This document shows positions 47,258-57,358 of a stretch of DNA of 64,000 bases, piece after piece. The stretch is from SSF14 sp037045585 (GTDB lineage Bacteria > Actinomycetota > Acidimicrobiia > Acidimicrobiales > Microtrichaceae), in NCBI GenBank assembly GCA_037045585.1, contig JBAOIR010000036.1:186001-250000 (forward strand). Reading direction: 5' to 3'. Numbering within the stretch: the stretch's first letter is position 1; every line of letters starts with the position of its first letter. The notes below the pieces were generated by a model. That model made no database searches, was not told the DNA's origin, and was given only the letters and a program-made list of their open reading frames with translations. Position numbers and translations under genes: made by a program.

Positions 47258-48220
47258 GTGGAACACCTCGCAATCCACACCGATCGTCTTACCCGCAAGT
47301 TTCAGAGCATCTGTGCTGTGGACAACTTGAGCTTGCGGTTGAACGCGGCACGATCTATGGCTTGCTCGGCCCCTCTGGGTCGGGTAAATCGACGCTGGTG
47401 CGCCTGCTGCTGGGCTTGCTCGAACCAACTTCCGGTGCGGCCTCCGTGCTGGGGTTGGACCCGACGCGCGCCGGTGCGGCTGTGCGGGCGCAATGTGGCG
47501 TGGTGCTGCAATCTCCCTCCCTCTATGGCCGGTTGAGCGCCGAGCAGAACCTGGACTTGTTTGGCCGCATCTGGGGATTGGAGACGACGATGCGCGCCCA
47601 GCGCACGGAAGAGCTGCTCACCCATTTTGGGCTGTGGGAGCGGCGTCCGGAGGCCGCCAGCCGGCTCAGCCGCGGGATGCAGCGGCGGCTGGCCCTGGCG
47701 CGCGCGCTGCTGCCGCGGCCGGCGCTGCTGTTCCTGGATCAGCCGTCGGCAGGGCTGGACGCCGGCCTGGCCGAGCCGCTGCACCGCGACCTGGCGGTGC
47801 TGGCGGCAGAGGAAGATGTCACCGTGTTTTTGACCACCGAAACGCTGGCTGATGTCGAACAGATTTGCCACCGCATCGGGTTGCTGCGCGATGGCCGCCT
47901 GCTGGCGGAAGGCAGCCCCAGCCAGCTAGGCCAAAACGGGGCGGGCACGCAACTGGAGATTGTCGGCTGGGGGTTCACCGACGCCATGATCGCCCTGGTC
48001 AGCCGGCGCCGTGAGGTGCGCAGCGTCAAGCCGCAGGGAGGCCGCCTGTGGGTGGATTTGCAACCCGGCGGCCATGCTGCGCCAGTTGTCAACCTGCTGG
48101 TCGAGTCCGGCGCGCAGGTCGAGCAAGTGCTGCGCCACCAGCCGGGTTTGGAGAGCGTCTACCGCGCCGTGCTGCACGAACAACCGCCGGCTGCACCCTG
48201 CCAAGGAGGCGGAATCATGA
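47258..48220 (+). CDS. ABC exporter ATPase, frameshifted
   Basis: A drug-exporter-type ATPase. GTG 47258 starts EHLAIHTDRLTRKFQSICAV; after an indel near 47340 it continues Walker A GLLGPSGSGKSTLVRLLLG, ASRLSRGMQRRLALARALL as a degenerate signature (LSRGM for LSGGQ), Walker B ALLFLDQPSAGLD with Gln in place of the catalytic-Glu-adjacent residue (LDQPS instead of LDEPT), and TTETLADVEQI in place of the His switch. The catalytic Glu being Gln would weaken hydrolysis, if not a sequencing error. It ends HPAKEAES, overlapping the permease ATG. Confidence 0.85.
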
Positions 48221-48927
48221 AAAGTACAGCTTTTGGGCCGATGTCTGGACCGTGCTGCGCAAGGAGTGGATGGAATGGGCGGCCACGCCGGGCTGCATCG
48301 TCCAGCCGCTTGTGATCCTGCTCGTTTTTGGGGTGCTGGTTCCTTGGGCGGCAGGGCATCTGTGGGTTGAATCCCTCGTCATTCACTGGCTGTGGAGTTG
48401 GCTGCCGCTGGTGTTTAGCGCGGGGCTTGGTGGCGGACACCTTTGCCGGCGAAGCGCCAGCGCGATACGTTGGAAGCGCTGCTGGCCTCACGGCTGCCCG
48501 ACCGGGCGATCCTTTTCGGCAAGGTGGCCGCCGTCGCCGCCTATGGCTGGCTCGTCACCCTGCTCTGCTGGCTGGGCGGCTGGCTGACCGTGTGGCTCAA
48601 CCCCGCAGAGGTGACGTTCCAACAGGCCCCGGCGCTGCTCGGCTTGCCCGTGCTCAGTTTTCTGGCCGCCTGGTATGTCGCCGTCTCGGCGTGCTGATCT
48701 CGCTGCGCGCCCAGAGCGTGCGCCAGGCGCAGCAGTTGATGAGCATCGCCATGCTTGGCTCGCTGCTGCTGGTGGGCCTGTCGGCAGCCCGGCTGCTGTT
48801 GGCGGCGGCGGAGCCGGAAATCGGCCCCCTGCTGGGCCTGATTGCCGCAGCCCTGGCCGTTCTTGATGCGGGCCTGCTGCTGGCGCTGCTGGCGCGCCCC
48901 CAGCGCAGCGAATGGCTGATCTATTGA
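48217..48927 (+). CDS. ABC-2 type permease, frameshifted
   Basis: A ~240-residue membrane protein partnering the ATPase. Pieces: VWTVLRKEWMEWAATPG (typical N-terminal amphipathic helix of ABC-2 permeases), VQPLVILLVFGVLVPWAAG, the cytoplasmic RDTLEALLASRLPDRAIL (the DG/ExGTLE-like coupling helix), VAAVAAYGWLVTLLCWLGGW, then AMLGSLLLVGLSAARLLL and LGLIAAALAVLDAGLLLALL. Indels near 48230, 48430 and 48690. Six membrane segments in total. The substrate is unknown. Confidence 0.82.
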
Positions 48928-49093
48928 CGCTGGTCTACTGAGGGCCTGCCAACAGCGCCCGATCTCGCTGAGATCACCGGTTGTTTACGCTCTAGGGCAG
49001 TTAGCGATTACACCGCCGGCCCATGCGCGTGACGATTCGTCCCACGACCACAACCTGATTCTCAAACATACGAGCATACGAGGAGTCACACCC

Positions 49094-49438
49094 ATGCCCA
49101 ACCACCATGACTGTCCCTTCTGCGGCATTCTGAAGGGAGAAGAGCCTGGCACGATCATTGTGCGCGACGACGAGAAAGGGTTTGTCATTATCAAGAGCAT
49201 TCACCCCGAAAGCATCGTGCATTGGCTGGCAATGCCAATCGAGCACGTAGACAGTACGGAAGCGTTTGAGCACGACAACGAGCAGCGCTTTGTCGATCTG
49301 TTTGAGTGGGCCGTGGTGCAGACCAAGAAGCACATCGAGAAGGAACCCTGCCTGGAGCGGGGCTTCACGCTCAAGACGCACTTTGGCTCGTTCGAGACGA
49401 TCCCCCACGCCAAGATTCACATTCTGGCAATGGAGTAG
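49094..49438 (+). CDS. HIT-like protein with altered histidine triad
   Basis: A 114-residue protein of HIT-fold shape: CPFCGILKGEEPGTIIVRDD at the start (zinc-type CxxC), HWLAMPIEHVDS (compare HxLVIPKxHV) and a C-terminal THFGSFETIPHAKIHILAME. The histidine triad, normally HxHxH followed by two hydrophobics, reads HAKIHIL: the middle, nucleophilic His is Lys. Canonical HIT proteins hydrolyse or transfer nucleotides through that His. This one may therefore be a binder or act differently. Intact open frame, ending just before the RHS gene's 3' end. Confidence 0.75.
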   Translation: MPNHHDCPFCGILKGEEPGTIIVRDDEKGFVIIKSIHPESIVHWLAMPIEHVDSTEAFEHDNEQRFVDLFEWAVVQTKKHIEKEPCLERGFTLKTHFGSFETIPHAKIHILAME

Positions 49439-49492
49439 GCCGCTGCGCGCTGCACTTGTGCCGCTTTCTATCAACCGCACAGCTTCAATCCG

Positions 49493-49535
49493 CAGCCATG
49501 CAGTCATCTCAAAGTTTGGGATGACTGCATGGCTG
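49493..49535. repeat. Perfect 16-bp inverted repeat (hairpin) between HIT and RHS genes
   Basis: CAGCCATGCAGTCATC and GATGACTGCATGGCTG flank an 11-base loop that itself contains CAAAGTTTG. It lies exactly where the RHS protein sequence ceases. It could be a bidirectional terminator, a mobile-element end or an assembly fold-back. Confidence 0.8.
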
Positions 49536-52500
49536 GCTGCAATTGGGTAGATGGTGCTCACGCCGCTGAGCAGGTTGGTCTTGCGGATGCGCTGCCCCGT
49601 CTCGTCGTACAGGTAGCCCTCGCTCACGCCAGCGCCCGTCATCTGCGCCAGCCGGTTGTGGCTGTCCCACTTCAGCGCGCTGGCTCCAGCCCGTGCCCTT
49701 GTTGCGCATGGTCATGTTGCCGTTGAGGTCATAGTCGTAGCGGTCCACGCCCCGCCACCGTGTCAATGGCGTGGGTGTGCGTGACGTCGTAGGTGACGTC
49801 CAAGCCGAACATCGTGTCCACCACCCCGACGCGGCTCCCAGGTGAAGCTCTCCCCATAGCCGCTCGTGACGCGGTTCTGGTCGTCATAGTTGAAGGTGAA
49901 GTCGTCCTGCGTCCGGTTGGCTCCGGTACTGCACCGGGTTGCCGAAGCTGTCGTAGCTGTAGGTGGTGGTGAGCACATTTGTCCAGCCTGGCATCCCGCC
50001 CACGTCCAGGCCCGCATAGCGCCCGTTGCCGTTCCCGTCGCTACTCACCCACGGATAGTAGCGGTGCGTCACCCACAGCCCGCCGACGCCGCCCGTGACG
50101 CAGCCGCCGCTGCCGCCGTAGCGCGCCCTCCAGCCGCCCCGCCGCGTCGTAGCTCACGCAGCCCACCAGCGTCGTCACCGTCCCGCCCAGCGTGCTCGTC
50201 AGCCCCGCCGGCCTGCCCCCGCTGTCATAGCCGGTGATCGCCACCACGTCGTTGTCCGGATACGTCGTGCTCAGCGGCCGGTCGTAGGCGTCGTAGGTGT
50301 AGCTGCCGGTGTACCACTGCCCCTCCCAATCCACACCCGCGCGCTCGCCAACTGGCCCCGGGCGTTGTAGCCCAGTTCCTTCTGATAGGAGCCGTCACTG
50401 TAGCTCACCGCCGTCAACTGCCCGCGACTGCGGCTGCCGGGCGTGCCGCCGTCGTAGGTGTAGGTCGTGGTCAGCGCCGCGCCGCCCGCCGTGCTGACAG
50501 TCGCTCCCCGGCGTCGCCGTCTCCTGCGCCAGCCGCCCCTGCTCGTCGTAGCGCAGCGCCGTCACATTGCCGCAGGCGTCCGTCTGGCTTTGCAACTGCC
50601 CCTGCCGGTTGTAGCTGTAGCTCCACGTCCCCAGGTCGGGGTCGGTCATTGCCGTCTTGCGCCCGCCCAGGTCGTAGGTGATGCGTCGTCGTCTGCCCGA
50701 TCTGCGCTGCGTCACCCGGCTCAAGTTGCCCAGCACATCGTGCGTCAGCGCCACATACGAAAGCGCCGCCCCGCTGCTGCTGGCCGTGCGCACGTAGCGC
50801 AGGTGGCCCAGCCCGTCCGTCTGCGTCCACTGCAGCACCTTGTTGGGATAGCCGTTGCGCCCGACCCCCGTCACCTGCGTCTGCCGCCCGCTGTAGGCGT
50901 AGCCCGTCACCTCGCCGTTGGGCGCGGTTGTCTGCGTCACCCGGCCCAGCGCATCGTACCGGGTCTGGGTGACGCCTTCATTCCACCACGCGCCGCGGTT
51001 GACCCAGGTGGCCGTCACCGCGTGTGGAACCGACTGCGACTGGAGCCGCCCCAGCCCATCGTAGCCGTAGTCGATGTCCACCTCCGGCAGCGACGGCGTC
51101 TTGCCCGTGCAGGTTTCATGGTCCATCTGCCAGTTCTGGGCCGGCCGCTGCTCCTGCATCAACTGGCCCAAACCGTTGTAGTGCCTGCGCACGAAGTTGC
51201 CCGCACAGCGCGGGTTGCGCCACTCGGTAATGACTGTGTCGTTCAAATGCAGGGTGCCCTGCGTGCTCAGCGGGTCGTCGTACACCCACTGCACCGCCGC
51301 CTGCGCCAGCGACGGCCACGCCTGCGCTCCCGCCAGCGTCTCCCAGCGCCGCATGCGCCGCCCGTGCACGTCATACGCCTGGCGCACGCACACGTCGTTG
51401 ATGTCGCACCACTCGGACATGGCCCCCCAGTACGCCCACCGCCGCTCGGCGGCTTGCTCTCGCCCGACGACACGGCGTTGACGCCGTAGTAGCTCGCCGT
51501 CTCGGCAAAATCGTGGCCGTAGAAGTCTACGGCGGGTGACTGGGAACAGGTGGTAGAAGTCGTCGTACAGCGTCTTGGTCTTAGCGGTCGCGCTGCCCCC
51601 GCTGTCCGCCAGTTGGTGATGGACCGTCTGGTTGCCATAGGCGTCATAGGAATAGCGCGTCACCTGCCAGTCGAGGTTGTCCGCGGCGATCAGCCCCGCT
51701 GTCCGAGCAGCTCGTCAGCGCCGTCCCTGCTCCGACAGCAGCCCCTGCACCGGCGGCGTGCGGAAGTTGTTGCCGGTGTACACATAGCGGTCGTAGATGC
51801 TGCGCACCTCGCTCACACAGGCGCCGCTGGCCTTCAGCACCCGCACACGAGCGGGCAGGGCGGCGATGTAGGCGACGACCTCGGTTGCCGGCCTGCCCTC
51901 CAGGTCGGTGACCACGGCGGTCGTCACATTGGGATAATATTCGGTCTGCGTGCTGCGCTGCAAGATGCCGTCCGCCAGCTCCAGCCACGCCGGTCGTGTT
52001 GCCGTAGACCGTCTCGTAGGTGTAGACCGTGCTGCTGCTGACGCTCGCCTGCCCCGGCGTGTAGAGCGTCTCCGTCACCGCGTGCTGCTGGATGACCGTG
52101 GCCGGATAGCGGTTGCTGCCGCTGTCATACGACAGCCGCTGCGGAACCGTGCCGTACACCTCGCCTTCCAGCCAGTAGGCGCGCCAGTCGTAGTCGGTGC
52201 TCGCCAGCAGCACGCCGCCATCCGCCGGGTTCTTGCTCCACACCTCGCGGCGTTCCAGCCGGCCACGCCGCGGGTCGGGGTTGTCTCGGCCCGCAGCCGC
52301 GCCTGTGCTGCCGTCAACGGAAAACAGCTTCTCAAACTGCAAGACCTGGTTGGGATCGGTGTTGTTGAGCGCATAGTGCGTGACCTGCACCTCCTGGAAG
52401 CCCAGAAAGCCGCCGTCATTCGCCACCGCCCCCCCTTTCACTGCCGGCGGCTGGTTGCGCCGTAGTCGTAGTGCGTGTAGATGTTGCCGCCAATGCCGTT

Positions 52501-53548
52501 CTCCGTCGTCGTCCACACCACGGCGTGGCGCTGGTTGCCCGGGCGGCTGTTGCTGTAGGTCTGGCAGGTGCTGCTGGTCTGGCACGAAACCTGGTGCCAG
52601 TTGTAGATGTAGTTCACGGCGCCGCGCCCGCTGTTGGCCGCCCGCACCAGCACGGTCGTGTTGGCGCTGGCCGGCAGGTTGGGGTCGGTTAATGATCATT
52701 GGCGTTGTAGCCGAAATCGTAGCGGCTCAGCACCGTCGTCCCGTCTTTGCCCCTCTGCACAATCCCGGTCAGCAGCAGCCGCTGCTGGTTGGCGGTGTAG
52801 TTGAGTCGCGTCGTCTGCTCCAGGTCGTAGGTGCGCAGCGTCTGCCAGCCAACGCCGTTTGCGTAGGCCTGCACCGTCACCCGCGTCAGCCGGTTGGCGA
52901 CGCCATAGAGCGGCTGCAGACAGTCGGTGGCGCTGGTCCCCTTGATCTGCGTGTCGCTGCGCGTGGCGTAGGTGAAACCCAGCCGCAGCGTGTAATTGCG
53001 GTTGTCGGCGGGATCGACCTGCGCCAGGTTGCCATTCCAGAGAATCTCGCTCACGTCGATGCTGCGCGTGTACCAGTTGCGCGCCGCGGTTCGTGCGCCA
53101 GCTTTCGCCCACACAGGGGTTGCTGCTCTCGATGTTTTGCTCGCCCGTGTAATGGTAGACGATGCTGTTGCCGTGCGGGTCGGTGACCTCCCGCAGATAC
53201 CAGCGTTTGGCGAGGCGGATGTCCTGCTGCCCGCTCTCGCTCTTGGCGAGAAAGGTCATGGTCGCGCTGTTGCTGACGTAGTTGCCGGTGAAAGCAGTGG
53301 CGTCGCCAAAGTCGTAACGCAGGCCGTCGGGCGTGAAGACACTCCAGCCGTAGTAGTCCTCGGTGGGGTAGCCGGCTCCTGGCGCGAGAGGTTAGTCAGG
53401 ATGCCGCCTTCACCGGCAGCCGGAATCCCCCCCCCGCTGCCAGCGCAGGCGCGGCGGGCGGCAGGATGAGGCTCAACAGCAGGACGCAGACCAGCAAACG
53501 GCGAGCAAAACGAGCGGCAACAACACCGGGGCGGCGCGCAGCGACCAT
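49536..53548 (-). CDS. Secreted RHS/YD-repeat protein, many frameshifts
   Basis: A ~1,330-codon gene. The start has a signal peptide (ARRLLVCVLLLSLILPPAAPALA). Fragments in all three frames carry YD repeats that would form a hollow beta-cocoon: YDAYDRPLSTTYPDND, YDYDLNGNMTMRN, YDAYGNQTVHHQL, YDALGRVTQTTAPNGEVTGYAYSGRQT, YDLGGRKTAMTDPDLGTWSYSYNRQGQL, CGNVTALRYDEQGRLAQETA and GYLYDETGQRIRKTNLLSG. The usual RHS core motif and a toxin C-terminus are not seen; the recognisable protein ends in STIYPIAA beside the inverted repeat. Such proteins wrap toxins or adhesive cargo. About a dozen indels. Conceivably truncated at its 3' end. Confidence 0.85.
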
Positions 53549-53770
53549 AAGGATGCTCTTTCTACTTAGCCTACCGGCGCAGGTGGATGGCACGAGGTCG
53601 GGGGCCGAGGGATTGGGAAGTTAAGAACAACCATAGCACCGGCGGGGCGGCCTGTCAAGAAGTTTGTGAAAAATTAGGAAAGATTTGCTGAATGTAATCC
53701 AGGAAGTTGTCCTAGACCTACACAAACTGCCAACTTAGCGTCAAACGCAAGCATCAGGCATAATGCCCTC
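53549..53770. other. Divergent promoter region between RHS and phosphotransferase genes
   Basis: About 220 bases, AT-richer than the flanks near 53655-53700 (GAAAAATTAGGAAAGATTTG). No gene seen. Probably holds both promoters. Confidence 0.45.
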
Positions 53771-56374
53771 ATGCACACACAACTGATTGCGCCGCTTGAC
53801 GCGCCTGGCCTGCCGCTGCACCTGGCGGGCGGCAAGGGGGCGAATCTGAACGCCATGCTCTGCGCCGGGCTGCCGGTGCCGCCGGGCTTTGTCGTGCTGA
53901 CGGCGGCCTACCAACAGTATGTGGCGGACAACGGCCTCGCCGGCATCATTGCCGAGCAGTGGGCGGCGTGCGATCCGGCGGCGCCCGGCGACGTTTGAGA
54001 CGGCCAGCCAGACCTTCCGCGCCGCGTTCCTGGCCGGCGCGCTCAGTGACGAGATTGCCACTGCCATCACTGCGGCCTATGCGCAGCTTGGCGGGGACGC
54101 AGCGGTGGCGGTGCGCTCCTCCGCCACCGCCGAAGACCTGCCCGAAGCCAGCTTCGCCGGCCAGCAGGACACCTATCTCAACGTCGGCGGCGCCGACGCT
54201 GTGCTCGACGCGGTGAAGCGCTGTTGGGGCAGCCTGTGGACGGCGCGGGCGATGGCCTATCGCATGCGCCAGGGCATCGCGCCGGCGCAGGTGAGCCTGG
54301 CCGTCGTCGTGCAGGTGATGGCGCCGGCCACCGCCGCCGGCGTGCTGTTCACCGTCAACCCCGTCACCGGCGCAGCCGACGAGATGGTCATCAACGCCAC
54401 CTGGGGGCTGGGCGAGGCGCTGGTCTCCGGCCACGTCACCCCGGACAAGCTCGTGGTCGACAAGGCGACGGGGCGATCAAGCAGGTGACCCTGGGCGACA
54501 AGGCGGTGATGACGGCGGCGACGGCGGAAGGACTGCCGAAATGCCGGTGGCCCCCGAATTGCAGGCAAGCAGGCGGTGGACGCCAGAGCAGGTGGCCGAA
54601 CTGGTGACGCTGGGGCGCACGCTGGAGGCACTCTTCGGCGCGCCGCAGGATGTGGAGTGGGCGATGGCGGCCGGCGAGGTCGTGCTGCTGCAATCGCGCC
54701 CGGTGACAACAGTCGCTGCACCTGCCGAGGCCCGCCCGGCAGACGACGCCTGGCCCGACCACTCGCCGGCTCGACCTGCCGCCGCAGCCCTTCGACTTGT
54801 GGACGCAGCACGACCTGGGCGAGCGCTGGCCCGACCCGGTGACGCCGTTCACCTGGTCGACTGGCGAGCCGATGATGCAGCAGAACATGAACGAGACGAT
54901 GATCGCGGCTCAAGGCGCCCTACGCCGGCAAAATCCGCTGGGCCAGGCGCGCCTTTGGGCACGTCTATCTCAACGAGGGCGCGCTGCTCCACGCCTACAC
55001 CGACGGCCTGGGCATGCCGATGCGGATGTCCAGCCTGACGGGCATCATCCCTGCGCACGCCCGGCCGACAACCGCTGGCAGTGGGCAAAGTGCTGCGCCA
55101 CCTGCCCTTGTACTGGCGAAGTGGCGACCAGTGGGAGCGCAACGTCAACGCTTCGAGGCCGATTTCCCCAGATCGACCGCTGGGTAGATGACTTTATGGC
55201 ACGCGACCTGCGGCAGCGCCGCCGACGCCGAGCTGCTGGCCGAGGCGCAGGAGGTCTGGCTGGCGCAGGCCATGCACTACATCGCGCTATCACAGCAACG
55301 CCACCTCGCTCTCGATGACGGCGCTGACGCAGATGGAGGAATTCTCGCCCGTTGGATGGGCGACCGCAGCTGGCGCACAAGCTGGCGGGCGGGCTGTCCG
55401 GCGTCATCGCCGCCGAGATCGTGCCGGCGCTGTGGCAGATGGCGCAGACGCTGCGACCAGGTTGGGGCTGGCCGCCATCGTGCTGGAGCAGCCGCCCGCG
55501 GCCGCCCTGGCGACACTGCGCGCAACGCCCGCCGCGGCGCCGTTCCTGGCGCAGCTCGCCGTCTTCTTGCACCGCCACGGCCATCGCTGCATGGTCGAGG
55601 CCGAATGGCTGCACCCGCGCTGGGTGGAGGCCCCGCACCAGGTGATCGAGTCGCTGGCGGGCTACCTGCGCGCCGGCAGCGGCTGCGATGCCGTCAGCGC
55701 CGCCATCGTCCAGGCCGAGGAGGAACGGCTGGCGGCGACGGCGGCCGTCGAAGAACGGTTGAACCCCTGGCAGCGCCGCTACTTCCATTGGCCGCTGGGC
55801 CGGCTGCAGCGTTTCTGCCGGCGCGCGACAACGGCCAGCACTTCCTCGTCAAGCTGATGCTGCCGATGCGCCACCTCTACGCCACGCTGGGCCGAGCGTT
55901 GGGCCGAGCGGCTGGCTGGCCGCAGCCCGACGACTTCTTCTTCCTGGTGGCAGAGGAATTGAAGCAGTGGTGTTGAGTCGGCGATCCGCAGGCGGCCGGG
56001 CTGGAACTGGCGCCTGTGGCGGACGCACGGCGCAGCGCCTACCGCTACTGGTTCACCCAGCCGATGCCGGATGTGCTCGACGCCCAGGGCCAGCCGGTGA
56101 CCTTTGCGGCGGCCAGCGAGCAGAGTGACGAAGCGGCCGTGCTGGTGGGGATGGCCGCCAGCCGCGGCCAGGTGACCGGCGTGGCACGCGTGGTGATGTC
56201 GCCGCAGGAGGCGGCCGCCACTCCAGCCCGGCGAAATCCTCGTCACACGCGCCACCGACCCGGCTGGACGCCGGTCTTCTCGGTGATCGGCGGCGCCGTG
56301 CTGGAGATCGGCGGCGCGCTCTCGCACGGCGCCATCGTCGCCCGCGAATATGGGCTGCCGGCAGTGGTCAACCC
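53771..56374 (+). CDS. PEP-utilising phosphotransferase (Rph/PEP-synthase-like), frameshifted and 3'-truncated
   Basis: A ~870-codon protein. The N-terminal ATP-grasp domain shows GGKGANLNAMLCAGLPVPPGFV, VAVRSSATAEDLPEASFAGQ and VLFTVNPVTGAADEMVINATWGLGE. A long helical middle region follows (WTPEQVAELVTLGRTLEALFG ... VVLLQSRPV ... VTPFTWSTGEP), then a swivelling phospho-His domain with GGALSHGAIVAREYGLPAVVN. The order ATP-grasp, helical domain, His domain, without a PEP barrel, is that of rifampicin phosphotransferase-type enzymes rather than true PEP synthase. About ten indels. The last ~60 residues are lost at a join. Target small molecule unknown. Confidence 0.83.
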
Positions 56375-56379
56375 GCCGC
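56371..56379. other. Scaffold join 4: phosphotransferase to cation diffusion facilitator
   Basis: Coding sequence changes from the phospho-His domain (LPAVVN) to the second part of a cation diffusion facilitator (AAVATITLKLGAWWL) with no stop and no start codon between. Confidence 0.8.
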
Positions 56380-57238
56380 CGTCGCCACCATTACGCTCAA
56401 GTTGGGCGCCTGGTGGCTGACCGGCTCCGTGGGGTTGCTGTCCGACGCGCTGGAATCGTTTGTCAACCTGGCCGCCGCGTTGATGGCGCTCTGGATGGTG
56501 ATCATCGCCGAGCGCCCGCCGGATGAAGACCACGCCTTCGGCCATGCCAAGGCCGAATACTTTTCCAGCGCCGTGGAAGGCGCGCTGATCCTCGTGGCCG
56601 CCATCAGCATCGGCTGGTCGGCCATTAACCGCCTGCTCCAGCCGCAGCCGCTGGAAAATGTCGGCATCGGCCTGCTGATCTCGCTGGTGGCCTCCGCCAT
56701 CAACTTTGGCGTGGCGCAGGTGCTGCTGCGCGCCGCCCGCCGCCATCATTCCATCCTGCTGGAGGCCGACGCCAAACATTTGATGACCGATGTGTGGACA
56801 TCGCTGGGCGTGTTGGCGGGGATCGGGCTGGTCATGCTGACCGGCTGGCTGCCGCTGGATTCGCTGGTGGCGCTGGCGGTGGCGGCCAATATCGTCTGGT
56901 CGGGCGTCCACCTGGTGAGCCGGTCAGCGCTGGGGCTGCTTGACACGGCGATCCCCGCTGAGGATCGCGACAAGGTTACGCGCGTGCTGGACAGTTACCG
57001 GCAGCAAGGGGTGGACTTCCACTCGATGCGCACACGGCAGGCCGGGCCGCGGCGCTTTATCTCAATGCATGTGCTCGTGCCGGGAGAGTGGAGCGTGCAG
57101 CGCGGCCATGATGTGCTGGAGCATGTCGAACGCGACGTGCGCAGTTGTTTTGATTCGCCCACGACCGTATTTACTCACCTGGAGCCGCTCGAAGACCCGG
57201 TTTCAATGCAGGACATTGGCATCGACCGCAGCGAATAA
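56375..57238 (+). CDS. Cation diffusion facilitator metal exporter, 5'-truncated
   Basis: A CDF transporter lacking its first ~20 residues. Visible parts: GAWWLTGSVGLLSDALESFVNL, whose Ser/Asp line (LLSDALES) is the metal site of helix 2, HAFGHAKAEYFSSAVEG, LLEADAKHLMTDVWTSLGVL (second metal-site helix with His and Asp), two further helices and the cytoplasmic domain VDFHSMRTRQAGPRRFISMHVLVPG ... DVLEHVERDVRSCF. Exports Zn2+, Fe2+ or Mn2+ against protons. Reading frame is otherwise intact. Confidence 0.88.
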   Translation, partial: AAVATITLKLGAWWLTGSVGLLSDALESFVNLAAALMALWMVIIAERPPDEDHAFGHAKAEYFSSAVEGALILVAAISIGWSAINRLLQPQPLENVGIGLLISLVASAINFGVAQVLLRAARRHHSILLEADAKHLMTDVWTSLGVLAGIGLVMLTGWLPLDSLVALAVAANIVWSGVHLVSRSALGLLDTAIPAEDRDKVTRVLDSYRQQGVDFHSMRTRQAGPRRFISMHVLVPGEWSVQRGHDVLEHVERDVRSCFDSPTTVFTHLEPLEDPVSMQDIGIDRSE

Positions 57239-57302
57239 TGTTTGCCATTCGCTGAATGCAATTCCGCGCCCCGCCCAATTTGCGCCGCCGCGGCAACTCG
57301 GC

Positions 57303-57332
57303 TACACTCTACTTACCGACCGGTCAGTAAGT
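57303..57332 (+). promoter_or_regulatory. TetR-type operator at the MFS promoter
   Basis: ACTTACCGACCGGTCAGTAAGT (57311-57332) is an 11-bp inverted repeat with one mismatch, right beside a TACACT hexamer at 57303. The form TTACnGACCGGTCnGTAA is typical of TetR-family operators. It is 27 bases before the MFS start codon. Confidence 0.7.
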
Positions 57333-57358
57333 AAGCGGCAAACCAGGGAGCAGATGCT

